Origin: Pandoraea oxalativorans
GTDB taxonomy: Bacteria > Pseudomonadota > Gammaproteobacteria > Burkholderiales > Burkholderiaceae
Direction: 5' to 3'
Length of the DNA stretch: 64,000 nucleotides
NCBI RefSeq assembly: GCF_000972785.3
Contig: NZ_CP011253.3
Span: forward strand, 1,736,001-1,800,000
In this document: in pieces, positions 1 to 7,829 of the stretch
Numbering within the stretch: the first letter of the stretch is position 1
Layout of the letters: each line of letters starts with the position of its first letter
The notes under the pieces: model-generated
What the model was told of the DNA's origin: nothing
Database searches by the model: none
What the model saw: the letters and a program-made list of their open reading frames with translations, nothing else
Position numbers and translations under genes: made by a program

Positions 1-890
1 CGCAAATTGGCCACGCTGGCGTCGCACGAGAGCGAGGCGTTGCTGTAACGCGCCAGATCGGCCACGAAATCAACGAGCCGCATGCTGCGCGCGACGATGA
101 AGCCTTCGGCCCACGTCGCGTCGTCCGTGGGCGTTTCCGTGGCTTCGGAGAGGCTGTCCGTCGTGTAGCGCGCGTGGTGTCCGGCCTGCACGATCAGCGC
201 CTTTTCGGGCGCCGCGCGCGGGCGAATCTCCACTGCGCCCTTGAATACGCTGACATGCGTGCCGTCGTCGAACTGACGCACGGTGTAACGCGTACCGAGC
301 GCGCGCGCCGTGCCCTGCGAGGTTTCGACGAGGAACGGGCGGGGCGGCACATGGTTGTCCGGCGCGGTCGTGATCAGCACTTCGCCGCCGATCAGCCTGA
401 CGCGACGTTCGTCGTCGCGATAGACGATGTCGATGGCGCTATCGGTGTTGAGCACGAGTTGCGTGCCGTCATCCAGTTGCAGCTTGCGACGCTCGCCCAC
501 GGCGGTTTGCACGTCGGCCGACCAGTGCCGCCACGGTGACGAATGCAGAACGCCCCATGTGCCGCCACCGGCGAAGAGCAGCACTGCCAGCGACTTCACT
601 GCGCGGCGGCGCTGAGGCGACGCGGGCGATGCCAGCGCGGCCTGTGCGACGACCGATTCCACAGGGGCGGCGAGCGGTGCGAGCTTGCCTTTGACGGACT
701 CGATGCGTTGCCACGCACGTTCGTGGTCGGGGTGCGCGTTGCGCCATGCGTGCCAGTCGGCAACGGTCTGCGGTGAGACGTCTTCGCCCTGCAACTCGAT
801 GAGCCACTCGACCGCGCGCTCGGCCACCTCTGCCGGTAGATTGCCGGCATCGGTGGTGGCGTCGTACCAGCTTGAGCGAATCGCAGGCAT
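1..890 (-). CDS. fecR: FecR-family anti-sigma/regulator, partial at left edge
   Basis: Reading leftward from an ATG at 890, the frame stays open to the window edge (about 296 codons seen). The N-terminus has the short DUF4880-like segment usual in FecR (around EWLIELQGEDVS and WHAWRNAHPDHERAWQRIE). A single hydrophobic segment follows near residues 95-110, then a FecR periplasmic domain (LNTDSAIDIVYRDDERRVRLIGGEV and ALGTRYTVRQF). By family knowledge it senses an outer-membrane TonB receptor and controls the adjacent FecI sigma factor. It starts 45 nt after fecI ends on the same strand. The receptor gene probably lies beyond the left edge. Confidence 0.9.
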   Translation of the reverse strand, partial: MPAIRSSWYDATTDAGNLPAEVAERAVEWLIELQGEDVSPQTVADWHAWRNAHPDHERAWQRIESVKGKLAPLAAPVESVVAQAALASPASPQRRRAVKSLAVLLFAGGGTWGVLHSSPWRHWSADVQTAVGERRKLQLDDGTQLVLNTDSAIDIVYRDDERRVRLIGGEVLITTAPDNHVPPRPFLVETSQGTARALGTRYTVRQFDDGTHVSVFKGAVEIRPRAAPEKALIVQAGHHARYTTDSLSEATETPTDDATWAEGFIVARSMRLVDFVADLARYSNASLSCDASVANL

Positions 891-934
891 GGCGTTCTCG
901 GGGGGCGGGGACGGCCGTGGTTGACGTGTCGGCA

Positions 935-1453
935 TCACTCGAGAAACGACAGGTCGGCGAAATAGCAGCGCTGCAAGGCTTTCGCAAGATAGCGCTTGAC
1001 CGTCGGAATCGAGATGCCGAGCGTGGCCGCGATCTGGGCGTGCGTTTGTCCGTCCAGCTGCGAATACAGAAACGCCTGCCGCACGATGACCGGCAGGCCG
1101 TCGAGGAGGCGATCCAGTTCCAGCAGCGTCTCAAGCATGATGGCGCGCGTCTCGGGCGACCACTCGACGTCGCGCGGCACCTGCGCGAGCGCTTCGAGAT
1201 ACGCGCGTTCGAGCTTCTGACGTCGCCAGTGATTGGAGACGAGATTCTGTGCGACCGTCGTGAGGTACGCGCGCGGTTCGTCGAACGAGGCGGGGACCCG
1301 CTCGCTGCCGAGCAATCGCACGAAGGTGTCGTGCGCTATGTCGGCGGCTTGTTCTGCACTGCCCAGACGTCGATGCAACCAGCCCTTCAACCACGAATGG
1401 TGATGGCTGTACAACATCTCGACGGTGGAGGGGAGGGTGCCCGGGGTTTGCAT
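935..1453 (-). CDS. fecI: FecI-like ECF RNA polymerase sigma factor
   Basis: The product is 172 residues, the normal ECF length. Sigma region 2 spans roughly residues 10-75 (HHHSWLKGWLHRRLGSAEQAADIAHDTFVRLL, then the PRAYLTTVAQNLVSNHWRR core-binding segment). Region 4 spans roughly 115-165 with a helix-turn-helix around HAQIAATLGISIPTVKRYLAKAL. It is followed by fecR on the same strand, giving the classic iron-starvation signalling pair. A Fur-box palindrome lies about 100 nt upstream, so expression is probably repressed by iron-loaded Fur. The FecI identity rests on the FecR neighbour and Fur site as much as on the protein itself. Confidence 0.93.
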   Translation of the reverse strand: MQTPGTLPSTVEMLYSHHHSWLKGWLHRRLGSAEQAADIAHDTFVRLLGSERVPASFDEPRAYLTTVAQNLVSNHWRRQKLERAYLEALAQVPRDVEWSPETRAIMLETLLELDRLLDGLPVIVRQAFLYSQLDGQTHAQIAATLGISIPTVKRYLAKALQRCYFADLSFLE

Positions 1454-1549
1454 GATCCAGCCTGATGCTCGGTCTACTCACGACGCTCAGGCCCGACGCG
1501 AACGCCGGTGACGGTCATGCAGCAGGTGAGACGAATGCCAATAATTTGT

Positions 1550-1567
1550 TAATGATAATCATTATTA
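1550..1567. promoter_or_regulatory. Fur box upstream of fecI
   Basis: TAATGATAATCATTATTA contains the perfect dyad AATGAT-A-ATCATT (1551-1563). It matches the core of the classical 19-bp Fur consensus. It lies 97 nt upstream of the fecI start, in an AT-rich patch of an otherwise GC-rich region. Confidence 0.85.
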
Positions 1568-1713
1568 ATACCGTATGGGAAATATCCCTGTCAATGGGAA
1601 GTGCTTTCGGCATAGACAAAACATCGGAGTGCCGAATTCGGGGAGCGTCGCTCAGGGCCGTGGCATGGGGGTGAGCGGTCGACGCCGGTGTTGTATTAAG
1701 GAGAATTCCGAAG

Positions 1714-1788
1714 ATGTTTGCGATGCAGCATTTATTGCTTGACGCTCCAATTTGGCCTCAGTTACCATCCGCCCTGTCTTCAATCTAA
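1714..1788 (+). CDS. Possible 24-codon leader ORF ahead of the magnesium locus
   Basis: ATG at 1714 is preceded by an AAGGAG ribosome site (ending 10 nt upstream). It opens a 24-residue frame ending at TAA 1786-1788, with three Pro codons in its second half (DAPIWPQLPSAL). It precedes a 311-nt leader with hairpins and then the small ACT-like gene. Salmonella mgtA and mgtC leaders carry short Pro-rich ORFs, so a regulatory role is possible. At this length the frame could be chance. Confidence 0.35.
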   Translation: MFAMQHLLLDAPIWPQLPSALSSI

Positions 1789-2099
1789 GGGGTTAGTCCG
1801 TGAATTCCGATGCCAGTAGTCCTCGATCTTTGATCGATTGATTGCCTGAGGATCCACAGCCTTCCCTGTGCCGCGTCCTCATGCAGGATGCGGTGTCTAA
1901 CGCCACTTGAACGCTCGCCCTGAGCGTATGTTTCCGGCGACATTCCCGCAAAAGGTTCCACTGTCGTGCCTGTGATGGGCGCTGTCGTCTTGCGCATGCG
2001 TTTCGTGCCGTGCGTTGCAACGATGCGTTCTCGCGAGCCGACCGTCCGTGCCGCGCGCTCACATGCGGCACGGACACTTCGCAGCCATGCGAGGAAATC
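1789..2099 (+). promoter_or_regulatory. Structured leader upstream of the ACT-like gene
   Basis: This 311-nt stretch holds no credible gene. It contains a nested stem, CCTG/CAGG, GAGGA/TCCTC and CACAG/CTGTG (1845-1887), and a compact ACGCTC-GCCCT-GAGCGT hairpin (1911-1927). I could not match it to an M-box or any other riboswitch consensus by eye. Its position before a magnesium-transport locus suggests a 5' UTR with regulatory structure. Confidence 0.35.
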
Positions 2100-2447
2100 A
2101 TGCGAGCTTTTCAAACCTTCCAGGCTTTTCAGAGCCAACCGACGCGCACCACACCGGTGTCGCATCTGACCATCGTTTGTCTGGCCGAGGCCCTCGGGGC
2201 CTTGCGCAAGCAGATGTTCATCGATCTCACCGCGCTCGGCCTGCGCGCCACGCACGTCAGCATCACCCGATGGAGCGATCGCGACGAGGCGTCCGCCACC
2301 GTCACGCTCGACTGCCCGCAGGGTTCGCGCGCATCGCTCACGTCGCTCGTCATGCGGCTGTCGGGCGAGTGCAGCGTGCGCCGCGTGTTCTGGTCCGACG
2401 ACGCCGCGCGTCGCGCGGCCACGACGGGCATGCCCGCGCACGCCTAG
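2100..2447 (+). CDS. Small ACT-like domain protein next to mgtA
   Basis: The start at 2100 is chosen for the GAGG site 5 nt upstream; a longer in-frame version would begin at 2010 with no such site. The 115 residues read as one beta-alpha-beta-beta-alpha-beta unit: HLTIVCL, a helix EALGALRKQMFIDLTALG, LRATHVSITRWSDR, EASATVTLDCP, a helix SRASLTSLVMRL, then CSVRRVFWSD. This order is that of ACT domains, and it resembles the C-terminal ACT-type domain of MgtC without its membrane part (my inference from pattern, not a search). With mgtA 335 nt downstream on the same strand, a role in magnesium homeostasis or in regulating the ATPase is plausible. Confidence 0.7.
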   Translation: MRAFQTFQAFQSQPTRTTPVSHLTIVCLAEALGALRKQMFIDLTALGLRATHVSITRWSDRDEASATVTLDCPQGSRASLTSLVMRLSGECSVRRVFWSDDAARRAATTGMPAHA

Positions 2448-2539
2448 TGCCGCGCGGCTGACCGGGCCGCCCCATCACTGCCGGATAACGCAACACTCGC
2501 TTTCCGGCGTACCGCATCAACGAACATAAGGAGTCCGAA

Positions 2540-2716
2540 ATGGAAGACGGAAGTAGCCGAATGTGGCCCGTCGGGACCATACCTTTGACGTATGGCTTCC
2601 CGGCGGGCGATTCGATGCCAAAACCCCATACCCGTATTTTTGCTTTCACCGACCGCGCGCTGCGCGGCGCGGCTGGGTGCGTTCGCGCTTTTTTCCGGAG
2701 AGATGACCTTCGGTAG
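2540..2716 (+). CDS. Candidate mgtA leader peptide (58 residues)
   Basis: ATG at 2540 follows an AAGGAG site with 6-nt spacing, a stronger translation start than most genes here. The 58-residue frame ends at TAG 2714-2716, 66 nt before mgtA. It contains clustered Pro codons and the stretch PKPHTRIFAF. This loosely recalls the PLPRWRIFLF end of the Salmonella MgtL leader peptide (resemblance by eye only). The coding sequence overlaps a 16-bp hairpin and a GC-stem/T6 element. This arrangement fits a translated leader controlling transcription into mgtA, though that role is inferred. Confidence 0.6.
   Translation: MEDGSSRMWPVGTIPLTYGFPAGDSMPKPHTRIFAFTDRALRGAAGCVRAFFRRDDLR
2567..2607 (+). promoter_or_regulatory. 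Long hairpin inside the mgtA leader ORF
   Basis: CCCGTCGGGA (2567-2576) pairs along its full length with TCCCGGCGGG (2598-2607), including one G-U pair. Immediately inside, CCATAC (2577-2582) pairs with GTATGG (2590-2595). The result is a 16-bp stem with a 2-nt bulge and a 7-nt loop. So perfect a stem inside a short leader ORF is unlikely to be incidental. Confidence 0.65.
2667..2694 (+). terminator. Possible intrinsic terminator/attenuator before mgtA
   Basis: GCGCG (2667-2671) can pair with CGCGC (2684-2688), which is followed directly by six T (2689-2694). It lies at the 3' end of the leader ORF and 88 nt before mgtA. The loop is long (12 nt), so strength is uncertain; alternative GC pairings are available. 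Confidence 0.4.
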
Positions 2717-2782
2717 CGACTGACGAGACCGGCCGGCCGCTCCACCCATCAGGGCAAGCGTCGGTCGCGCCAGGAACTCGTC

Positions 2783-5536
2783 ATGACAAATAACCACCGC
2801 TCCCGCCATAAGCAGCGCGGCTTCGTCGACAACGCAACAGCGTCCGACCTGCCGCTCTCGGGCCCCGAAGTCGTCGCACGTCTTGCGACCGAACCCCTGC
2901 ACCAGGTCCTGCACACGCTCGGCACCGATGTCAGCGGCCTGCCGCTCGCCGACGTCGGTCAGCGCCAGACGCGCTACGGCCCCAATGAGATCGCGCACGA
3001 CAAGCCGCCGCACTGGACGCGCCAGCTCGCGAGCGCCTTCAATAATCCGTTTGTCTTCGTGCTGCTCGCGCTCGTCACGATCAGCTTCTTTACCGACGTC
3101 TATTTCGCCGATCCGGGCGATCAGGATTACAAGGGCATCATCATCCTGTCGACGATGGTGACGATCAGCGGCCTGCTGCGCTTCTTCTCGGAGTTCCGTT
3201 CGTTGCAGGCAGCCGAGAAGCTCAAGGCGATGGTACGCACCACGGCCAGCGTGCGCCGCCGTCTGTCGGCGTCGGGCAAGTCTGAGCGTCACGAGGTCGC
3301 CATGCGCGAGTTGGTCGTGGGCGACATCGTGACGCTTCAGGCAGGGGACATGATCCCGGCCGATCTGCGTCTGATCGAATCGCGCGACCTGTTCATCAGT
3401 CAGGCCGTGCTGACCGGCGAGGCGCTGCCCGTCGAGAAGTACGACACACTGGGTGCCGTCGCACAGAAGTCGGCGTCCATCGTAGCGGGCGAGGGCAATG
3501 CCAGCCTGCTCGACCTGTCCAACGTCTGCTTCATGGGGACGAACGTCGTGAGCGGCACGGCCGTGGGCGTGGTCGTCGCCACCGGTGGCGACACGTATTT
3601 CGGCGCGCTGGCGAAGAACGTCGTGAGCCACAAGCGTGTGGAGACGAGCTTCGACCGTGGCGTGAACAGCGTGAGCTGGCTGCTGATCCGCTTCATGCTG
3701 GTGATGGTGCCGATCGTCTTCATGATCAACGGCCTGACCAAAGGCGACTGGGTCAGCGCCCTGACGTTTGCGCTGGCGGTGGCCGTAGGTCTGACGCCCG
3801 AAATGCTGCCCATGATCGTGAGCGCCAACCTCGCACGCGGCGCTTTGGCGATGTCGCGCCGCAAGGTGGTGGTCAAGCGCCTGAACTCGGTTCAGAACTT
3901 CGGTGCGATGGACGTGCTTTGCACCGACAAGACCGGCACGCTCACGCAGGACCGCATCATTCTCGAACAGCATCTGGATGTGGCCGGCGACGAGCAGGAA
4001 GACGTGTTGCGTCTGGGCTGGCTCAACAGCTATCACCAGAGCGGTCAGCGCAACCTGATCGACGTGGCGATCATCCGTCGCGCTAACGAGATCGGCGAAT
4101 CGGTGCAGCCGCGTGCGTTCGCCAAGATCGACGAACTGCCGTTCGACTTCGTGCGTCGCCGCCTGTCGGTCGTGGTCGCGAACGATCGTGGCGAGCATCA
4201 GATGATCACCAAGGGGGCCGTCGAAGAAATGCTGTCCGTCGCCACGCACGTGAAGACCCCGCAGGGTGTGCGTGCGCTCGACGATATGGCACGCGCCATG
4301 CTGATTGCGCGGGCCGAGGCATACAACGAAGACGGCTTCCGCGTGCTGGTCGTGGCCACCCGCGACATTCCGGCGGGCGAGACGAAGGCGCAATACAAGA
4401 CGTCCGACGAACGCGAACTGACGGTGTGCGGTTTCCTGACCTTCCTCGATCCGCCCAAGGATTCCGCTGCCCCGGCGATTGCTGCGCTGCGCGAGCATGG
4501 CGTGACGGTCAAGGTGCTCACGGGCGACAACCCCATCGTCACGATCAAGGTGTGCCGCCAGGTCGGGCTGGAGCCAGGCACGCCGCTGCTCGGTGCGGAC
4601 ATCGAGCCGATGGACGACGCGAGGCTGCGCGAAGTCGTGGGACGCACGACCGTGTTCGCCAAGCTCGCCCCGCTGCACAAGGCGCGCGTGGTCAAGGCGT
4701 TGCAGGCCAACGGTCACACCGTGGGCTTCCTCGGCGACGGCATCAACGACGCCCCGGCGCTGCGCGATGCCGACGTGGGCATCTCGGTGGACACCGGTGC
4801 GGACATCGCCAAGGAGACTGCCGACATCATCCTGCTGGAAAAGAGCCTGATGGTTCTCGAAGCGGGCGTGATCAAGGGCCGCGAGACGTTCGGCAACATC
4901 CTCAAGTATCTGAACATGACGGCCAGTTCGAACTTCGGCAACGTGTTCTCGGTGCTGGTGGCGAGCGCGTTCCTGCCGTGGGAGCCGATGTTGGCGATGC
5001 AGTTGCTCATCCAGAACCTGATCTACGACATCTCGCAGATGTTCCTGCCGTGGGACCGCATGGATCCGGAGTTCCTGAAGAAGCCCCGCAAGTGGGATGC
5101 CAGCAACATCCGCCGCTTCATGCTGTGGAACGGGCCGACCTCCTCGGTGTTCGACATCACGACCTACGCGCTGATGTGGACAGTCTTCGGCGCGGGGGCG
5201 CTGTATCACGCGCATGGTGGCGATGCCGGTCAGGTCATCATGAATTCGGGCTGGTTCATCGAAGGGCTCGTCTCGCAGACGCTGGTCGTGCACTTGCTGC
5301 GCACGCAGAAGATTCCGTTCCTGCAAAGCACGCCGGCGCTGCCGATCATGCTCTCGACCTCCGTCGCCATTGCGATCGCCTGCTGGCTGCCGTACTCGCC
5401 GTTCGCAGCGACGCTCGGCTTCGTCAGCCTGCCGTTCTCGTACTTCTACTGGCTCGTGGCCACCATGCTTGGATACATCGCGCTGGCGCAGATGGTGAAG
5501 ACGGTCTACATCCGCCGCTTCGGCCGCTGGTTCTGA
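2783..5536 (+). CDS. mgtA: Magnesium-importing P-type ATPase MgtA
   Basis: The 917-residue product is the usual length for P-type IIIB ATPases, which import Mg2+ across the inner membrane using ATP. Visible landmarks are the cation N-terminal domain (residues ~35-90), the actuator TGE loop (VLTGEALPVEKYD, ~212), and the phosphorylated Asp382 in CTDKTGTLTQD. The hinge motif GDGINDAP lies near 651. C-terminal membrane helices carry NMTASSNFGNVFS and LIQNLIYDISQMFLPWD, characteristic of MgtA/MgtB. ATG 2783 has an AGGA site 7 nt upstream. It follows the leader ORF and ACT-like gene, suggesting low-Mg2+ induction. A barrel protein gene follows 151 nt downstream. Confidence 0.96.
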   Translation: MTNNHRSRHKQRGFVDNATASDLPLSGPEVVARLATEPLHQVLHTLGTDVSGLPLADVGQRQTRYGPNEIAHDKPPHWTRQLASAFNNPFVFVLLALVTISFFTDVYFADPGDQDYKGIIILSTMVTISGLLRFFSEFRSLQAAEKLKAMVRTTASVRRRLSASGKSERHEVAMRELVVGDIVTLQAGDMIPADLRLIESRDLFISQAVLTGEALPVEKYDTLGAVAQKSASIVAGEGNASLLDLSNVCFMGTNVVSGTAVGVVVATGGDTYFGALAKNVVSHKRVETSFDRGVNSVSWLLIRFMLVMVPIVFMINGLTKGDWVSALTFALAVAVGLTPEMLPMIVSANLARGALAMSRRKVVVKRLNSVQNFGAMDVLCTDKTGTLTQDRIILEQHLDVAGDEQEDVLRLGWLNSYHQSGQRNLIDVAIIRRANEIGESVQPRAFAKIDELPFDFVRRRLSVVVANDRGEHQMITKGAVEEMLSVATHVKTPQGVRALDDMARAMLIARAEAYNEDGFRVLVVATRDIPAGETKAQYKTSDERELTVCGFLTFLDPPKDSAAPAIAALREHGVTVKVLTGDNPIVTIKVCRQVGLEPGTPLLGADIEPMDDARLREVVGRTTVFAKLAPLHKARVVKALQANGHTVGFLGDGINDAPALRDADVGISVDTGADIAKETADIILLEKSLMVLEAGVIKGRETFGNILKYLNMTASSNFGNVFSVLVASAFLPWEPMLAMQLLIQNLIYDISQMFLPWDRMDPEFLKKPRKWDASNIRRFMLWNGPTSSVFDITTYALMWTVFGAGALYHAHGGDAGQVIMNSGWFIEGLVSQTLVVHLLRTQKIPFLQSTPALPIMLSTSVAIAIACWLPYSPFAATLGFVSLPFSYFYWLVATMLGYIALAQMVKTVYIRRFGRWF

Positions 5537-5587
5537 TTCATGAGCGAAGCCTGAAAGCTTGCCTCGCACATTGCAGTTGCAATGCCA

Positions 5588-5606
5588 CCCGCCCCGATGG
5601 GGCGGG
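5588..5606. other. Perfect GC hairpin between mgtA and the barrel gene
   Basis: CCCGCCCC-GAT-GGGGCGGG is an uninterrupted 8-bp stem with a 3-nt loop. There is no T-tract after it, so it looks more like an mRNA processing or stabilising element or a weak pause site than a full terminator. Confidence 0.4.
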
Positions 5607-5687
5607 GGCGCTGCCTCCACACACTTTCGTCCTGGCGCATGCGTTGACGTGCCGCCCGGGGCGGCATATGAGAAAAGAGAACGACTC

Positions 5688-6422
5688 ATGAAGAAGCAAC
5701 TGATGTATCTCGCGCTGTTTTGCCCGCTCAGTGCGTTCGCGGCACACCCGCTGACCTCCGACGACACGGGCACGCAGGGCGACGGCAACTGGCAGTTCGA
5801 GACGAACGGCGAAGTCACGTCGAAGCAGGAGGACATCGGCCGTCAGACGCTCTGGAACAATACGCTCACGCGCGGTGTCGGCGAGGCGCTCGATCTGTAC
5901 GTCAACGTCCCCTACACAAATATCCAGAACCGCTCCGAGAGTGCGGGCAGTGGCGTTGGCGACGTGGAGACGGGGGCCAAGTGGCGTATGTACGACGACG
6001 GCGCATTCAGCATCGGCCTCAAGCCGTATCTGAGCTTCCCGACGGGCAACGATCAGCGCGGACTGGGCACGGGGCGGGTGAACGCTGGCGCGACGCTGCT
6101 CGCCCAGTATCAGATCGACGACTGGACCTTCCTCGCTAACGCCGGCGGTGCCTATCAGGCGAACCGACAAGGGCAGCGACAGGGGGTGTGGAAGGCGTCC
6201 GCTGCGGTGTTGTATCGCGTACTGCCGTCGACGCAACTGATTCTGGACGTCGGCACGTCGCAAAACCCCGACTTTGCGCAGAAGACGAACCCGGCTTTCA
6301 TGATTCTCGGCGCCATCTATAGCCCGACGTCATGGATGGATCTCGACGTCGGCTATCGACGCGGCCTGAACCCGCAAACCTACGACTATTCGTGGATGGG
6401 CGGGCTGACGATGCGCTGGTAA
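5688..6422 (+). CDS. Outer-membrane beta-barrel protein (MetA-pathway/transporter-like)
   Basis: The start at ATG 5688 gives a clean signal peptide, MKKQLMYLALFCPLSAFA, cut before AHPLTSDD. The mature ~226 residues alternate short polar turns with amphipathic strands and end in aromatic MRW, as expected of an outer-membrane barrel. Phrases such as HPLTSDDTGTQGDGNWQFETNGE, GVGDVETGAKWR and LKPYLSFPTG are typical of the Phenol_MetA_deg/transporter family of unknown substrate. It follows mgtA on the same strand, so it might pass a cation or ligand across the outer membrane in the same stress; that link is inferred. Confidence 0.75.
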   Translation: MKKQLMYLALFCPLSAFAAHPLTSDDTGTQGDGNWQFETNGEVTSKQEDIGRQTLWNNTLTRGVGEALDLYVNVPYTNIQNRSESAGSGVGDVETGAKWRMYDDGAFSIGLKPYLSFPTGNDQRGLGTGRVNAGATLLAQYQIDDWTFLANAGGAYQANRQGQRQGVWKASAAVLYRVLPSTQLILDVGTSQNPDFAQKTNPAFMILGAIYSPTSWMDLDVGYRRGLNPQTYDYSWMGGLTMRW

Positions 6423-6522
6423 GCGCTTGACGGTAAGTCCTTCTGGCGACAGGGGAATTTGCTCGCCATACACGTCCGAACATGATGCAAAAGTCGGGTG
6501 GCGTATGGCGGCTTCGGGACAT

Positions 6523-6531
6523 AAGATGCAT
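6523..6531. promoter_or_regulatory. NsrR half-site upstream of nsrR
   Basis: AAGATGCAT matches the left half of the published NsrR operator (AAGATGCAT-TT...). It lies about 107 nt before the nsrR start, suggesting autoregulation. The second half-site is not evident. Confidence 0.4.
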
Positions 6532-6637
6532 ACCGGGGCCATGTTAAACTGGCTCGCATCGTCATCAGAGGTGGCGCCCTGTGCGCCGCCTGGTTCGTTC
6601 CCGCTTTCGTTTCGCTTTTCGCCTACGTCCGCTGTCG

Positions 6638-7129
6638 ATGCGACTTACCGACCATACCGATTACAGTCTGCGCACCCTGATCTACGTCGCGGTTCATCCC
6701 GACGAGCTTGTGCACGTGCAGTCCGTGGCGGACGCCTTCGACATTCCCAAGAATCACCTCGTGAAGATCGTGCAAAAGCTCGGCCAACTGGGCTTTCTGC
6801 ACACCGTGCGCGGACGCTCGGGCGGGATTCGTCTGGGCCGTGCGCCGGAGCGCATCGGACTCGGGGAAGTGGTCCGCGCGATGGAACCCGATTTCGCACT
6901 GGTGGAGTGCTTCCATCAGGGCGACAACGCTTGCGTCATCACGTCGGCGTGCCATCTGCGTGGCGTGCTGGGCGAGGCGCTGCGTTCGTATTTCGCGGTG
7001 CTCGACCGCTACACGCTGGCCGACCTCGTCGACCAGCCCAATGTGTTGCGTCGTCTTCTCGGCGACACAGCGGCGGCGGTGGTGCCGGTCTCGGACATCA
7101 AAGTCAGGCGGCGGGCCACCAGCGTCTAA
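6638..7129 (+). CDS. nsrR: Rrf2-family nitric-oxide-sensing repressor NsrR
   Basis: The product is 163 residues from MRLTDHTDYSLRTLIYVA. An N-terminal winged helix (residues ~1-65) carries the Rrf2 signature IPKNHLVKIVQKL...GFLHTVRGRSGGIRL. Three cysteines at 91, 99 and 105 (VEC..., DNAC, TSAC) match the spacing of the NsrR iron-sulfur ligands. NsrR represses NO-detoxification genes until NO damages its cluster. ATG 6638 is preferred to an upstream non-ATG start at 6581 because family members begin M-x-L-T. No hmp or nor gene is adjacent, so its targets lie elsewhere. Confidence 0.9.
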   Translation: MRLTDHTDYSLRTLIYVAVHPDELVHVQSVADAFDIPKNHLVKIVQKLGQLGFLHTVRGRSGGIRLGRAPERIGLGEVVRAMEPDFALVECFHQGDNACVITSACHLRGVLGEALRSYFAVLDRYTLADLVDQPNVLRRLLGDTAAAVVPVSDIKVRRRATSV

Positions 7130-7382
7130 GACGCTGTGCGACGGCCGTCATCCCCCCTTTTTCGGCCATCCGATCAGCGTTCGCTATCGACGTCATAGCG
7201 CTCGCCAATCACGTTCGTCAGAACTGGACGAATGGTCGCATCTTGCAGACGTCCTGCCGTGCAAGTCGCGCTGCCCTTTCGTAATCTCTAGTTATGCCCG
7301 CTAGCGCTCCTCCGGTGATTCGGACGGACGCACAAGGGAAAACGACTTACGGCACACGCTGCCGACCGAAAGGAGTTTCATC

Positions 7383-7682
7383 ATGAACGCTCGTATTTTC
7401 GCCGCCGCCCTGATCGCCACCGCATCGCTCGCTTCCGCTTCGGCGTTTGCCGAGACGCAAACGGCCGACGCGGGTCAACCCGTTGCTTCGCAGGGCGTGA
7501 GCCGTGCTCAAGTGCTTGAAGAATTGCGTGTGGCACGCGCATCGGGCCAGTTGGATCAATCGCTACAAACGTATCCGTCGCTGCTGCAACAAGGTGCGTC
7601 GATTGGCCGCTCGCGCGCTGAAGTGCGTTCGGAAATCGGGACGACTGCGCCGGTCGCTGCTGCCGCCGACAATCGCGCCTGA
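7383..7682 (+). CDS. DUF4148 secreted small protein
   Basis: The 99-residue protein has a signal peptide (MNARIFAAALIATASLASASAFA) and a short mature part with VSRAQVLEELRVARASGQLDQ and GRSRAEVRSEI. This is the pattern of DUF4148, an expanded family of unknown function in Burkholderiaceae. The start has a strong AAAGGAG site 8 nt upstream. It is probably periplasmic. Confidence 0.85.
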   Translation: MNARIFAAALIATASLASASAFAETQTADAGQPVASQGVSRAQVLEELRVARASGQLDQSLQTYPSLLQQGASIGRSRAEVRSEIGTTAPVAAAADNRA

Positions 7683-7700
7683 TCGCGCCTGATCGCGTGT
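7671..7700 (+). repeat. Three tandem 10-bp units at the DUF4148 stop codon
   Basis: AATCGCGCCT, GATCGCGCCT and GATCGCGTGT follow each other head to tail. The first two junctions supply the last codons and the TGA stop. This is a short slippage-type repeat. Confidence 0.5.
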
Positions 7701-7829
7701 CAGGTGAATACGTCTGTTGAGCTTCTGCCAAGGCATAACAAGGGCAAGGCGCAGGGCGAGGGGCGGTCCAAGCAAGGGTTGCGTAAATCCTCCATAATCG
7801 GCGCACCGGGTTATTTCGACGAGTGCGCC

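Noticed and set aside
1789..2099. M-box (Mg2+) riboswitch in the leader of the magnesium locus
   Set aside because: The conserved M-box core was not found by eye. Only ordinary hairpins are present, so I report a structured leader without naming a class.
2444..5836. Very long open frame (about 1130 codons) on the strand opposite mgtA
   Set aside because: It mirrors the codon periodicity of mgtA in GC-rich DNA, has no recognisable domain, and covers a certain gene. It is an antisense shadow.
7671..7700. CRISPR-like or VNTR array
   Set aside because: There are only three 10-bp units with no spacers. It is a simple tandem slippage repeat. No CRISPR array was seen anywhere in the window.
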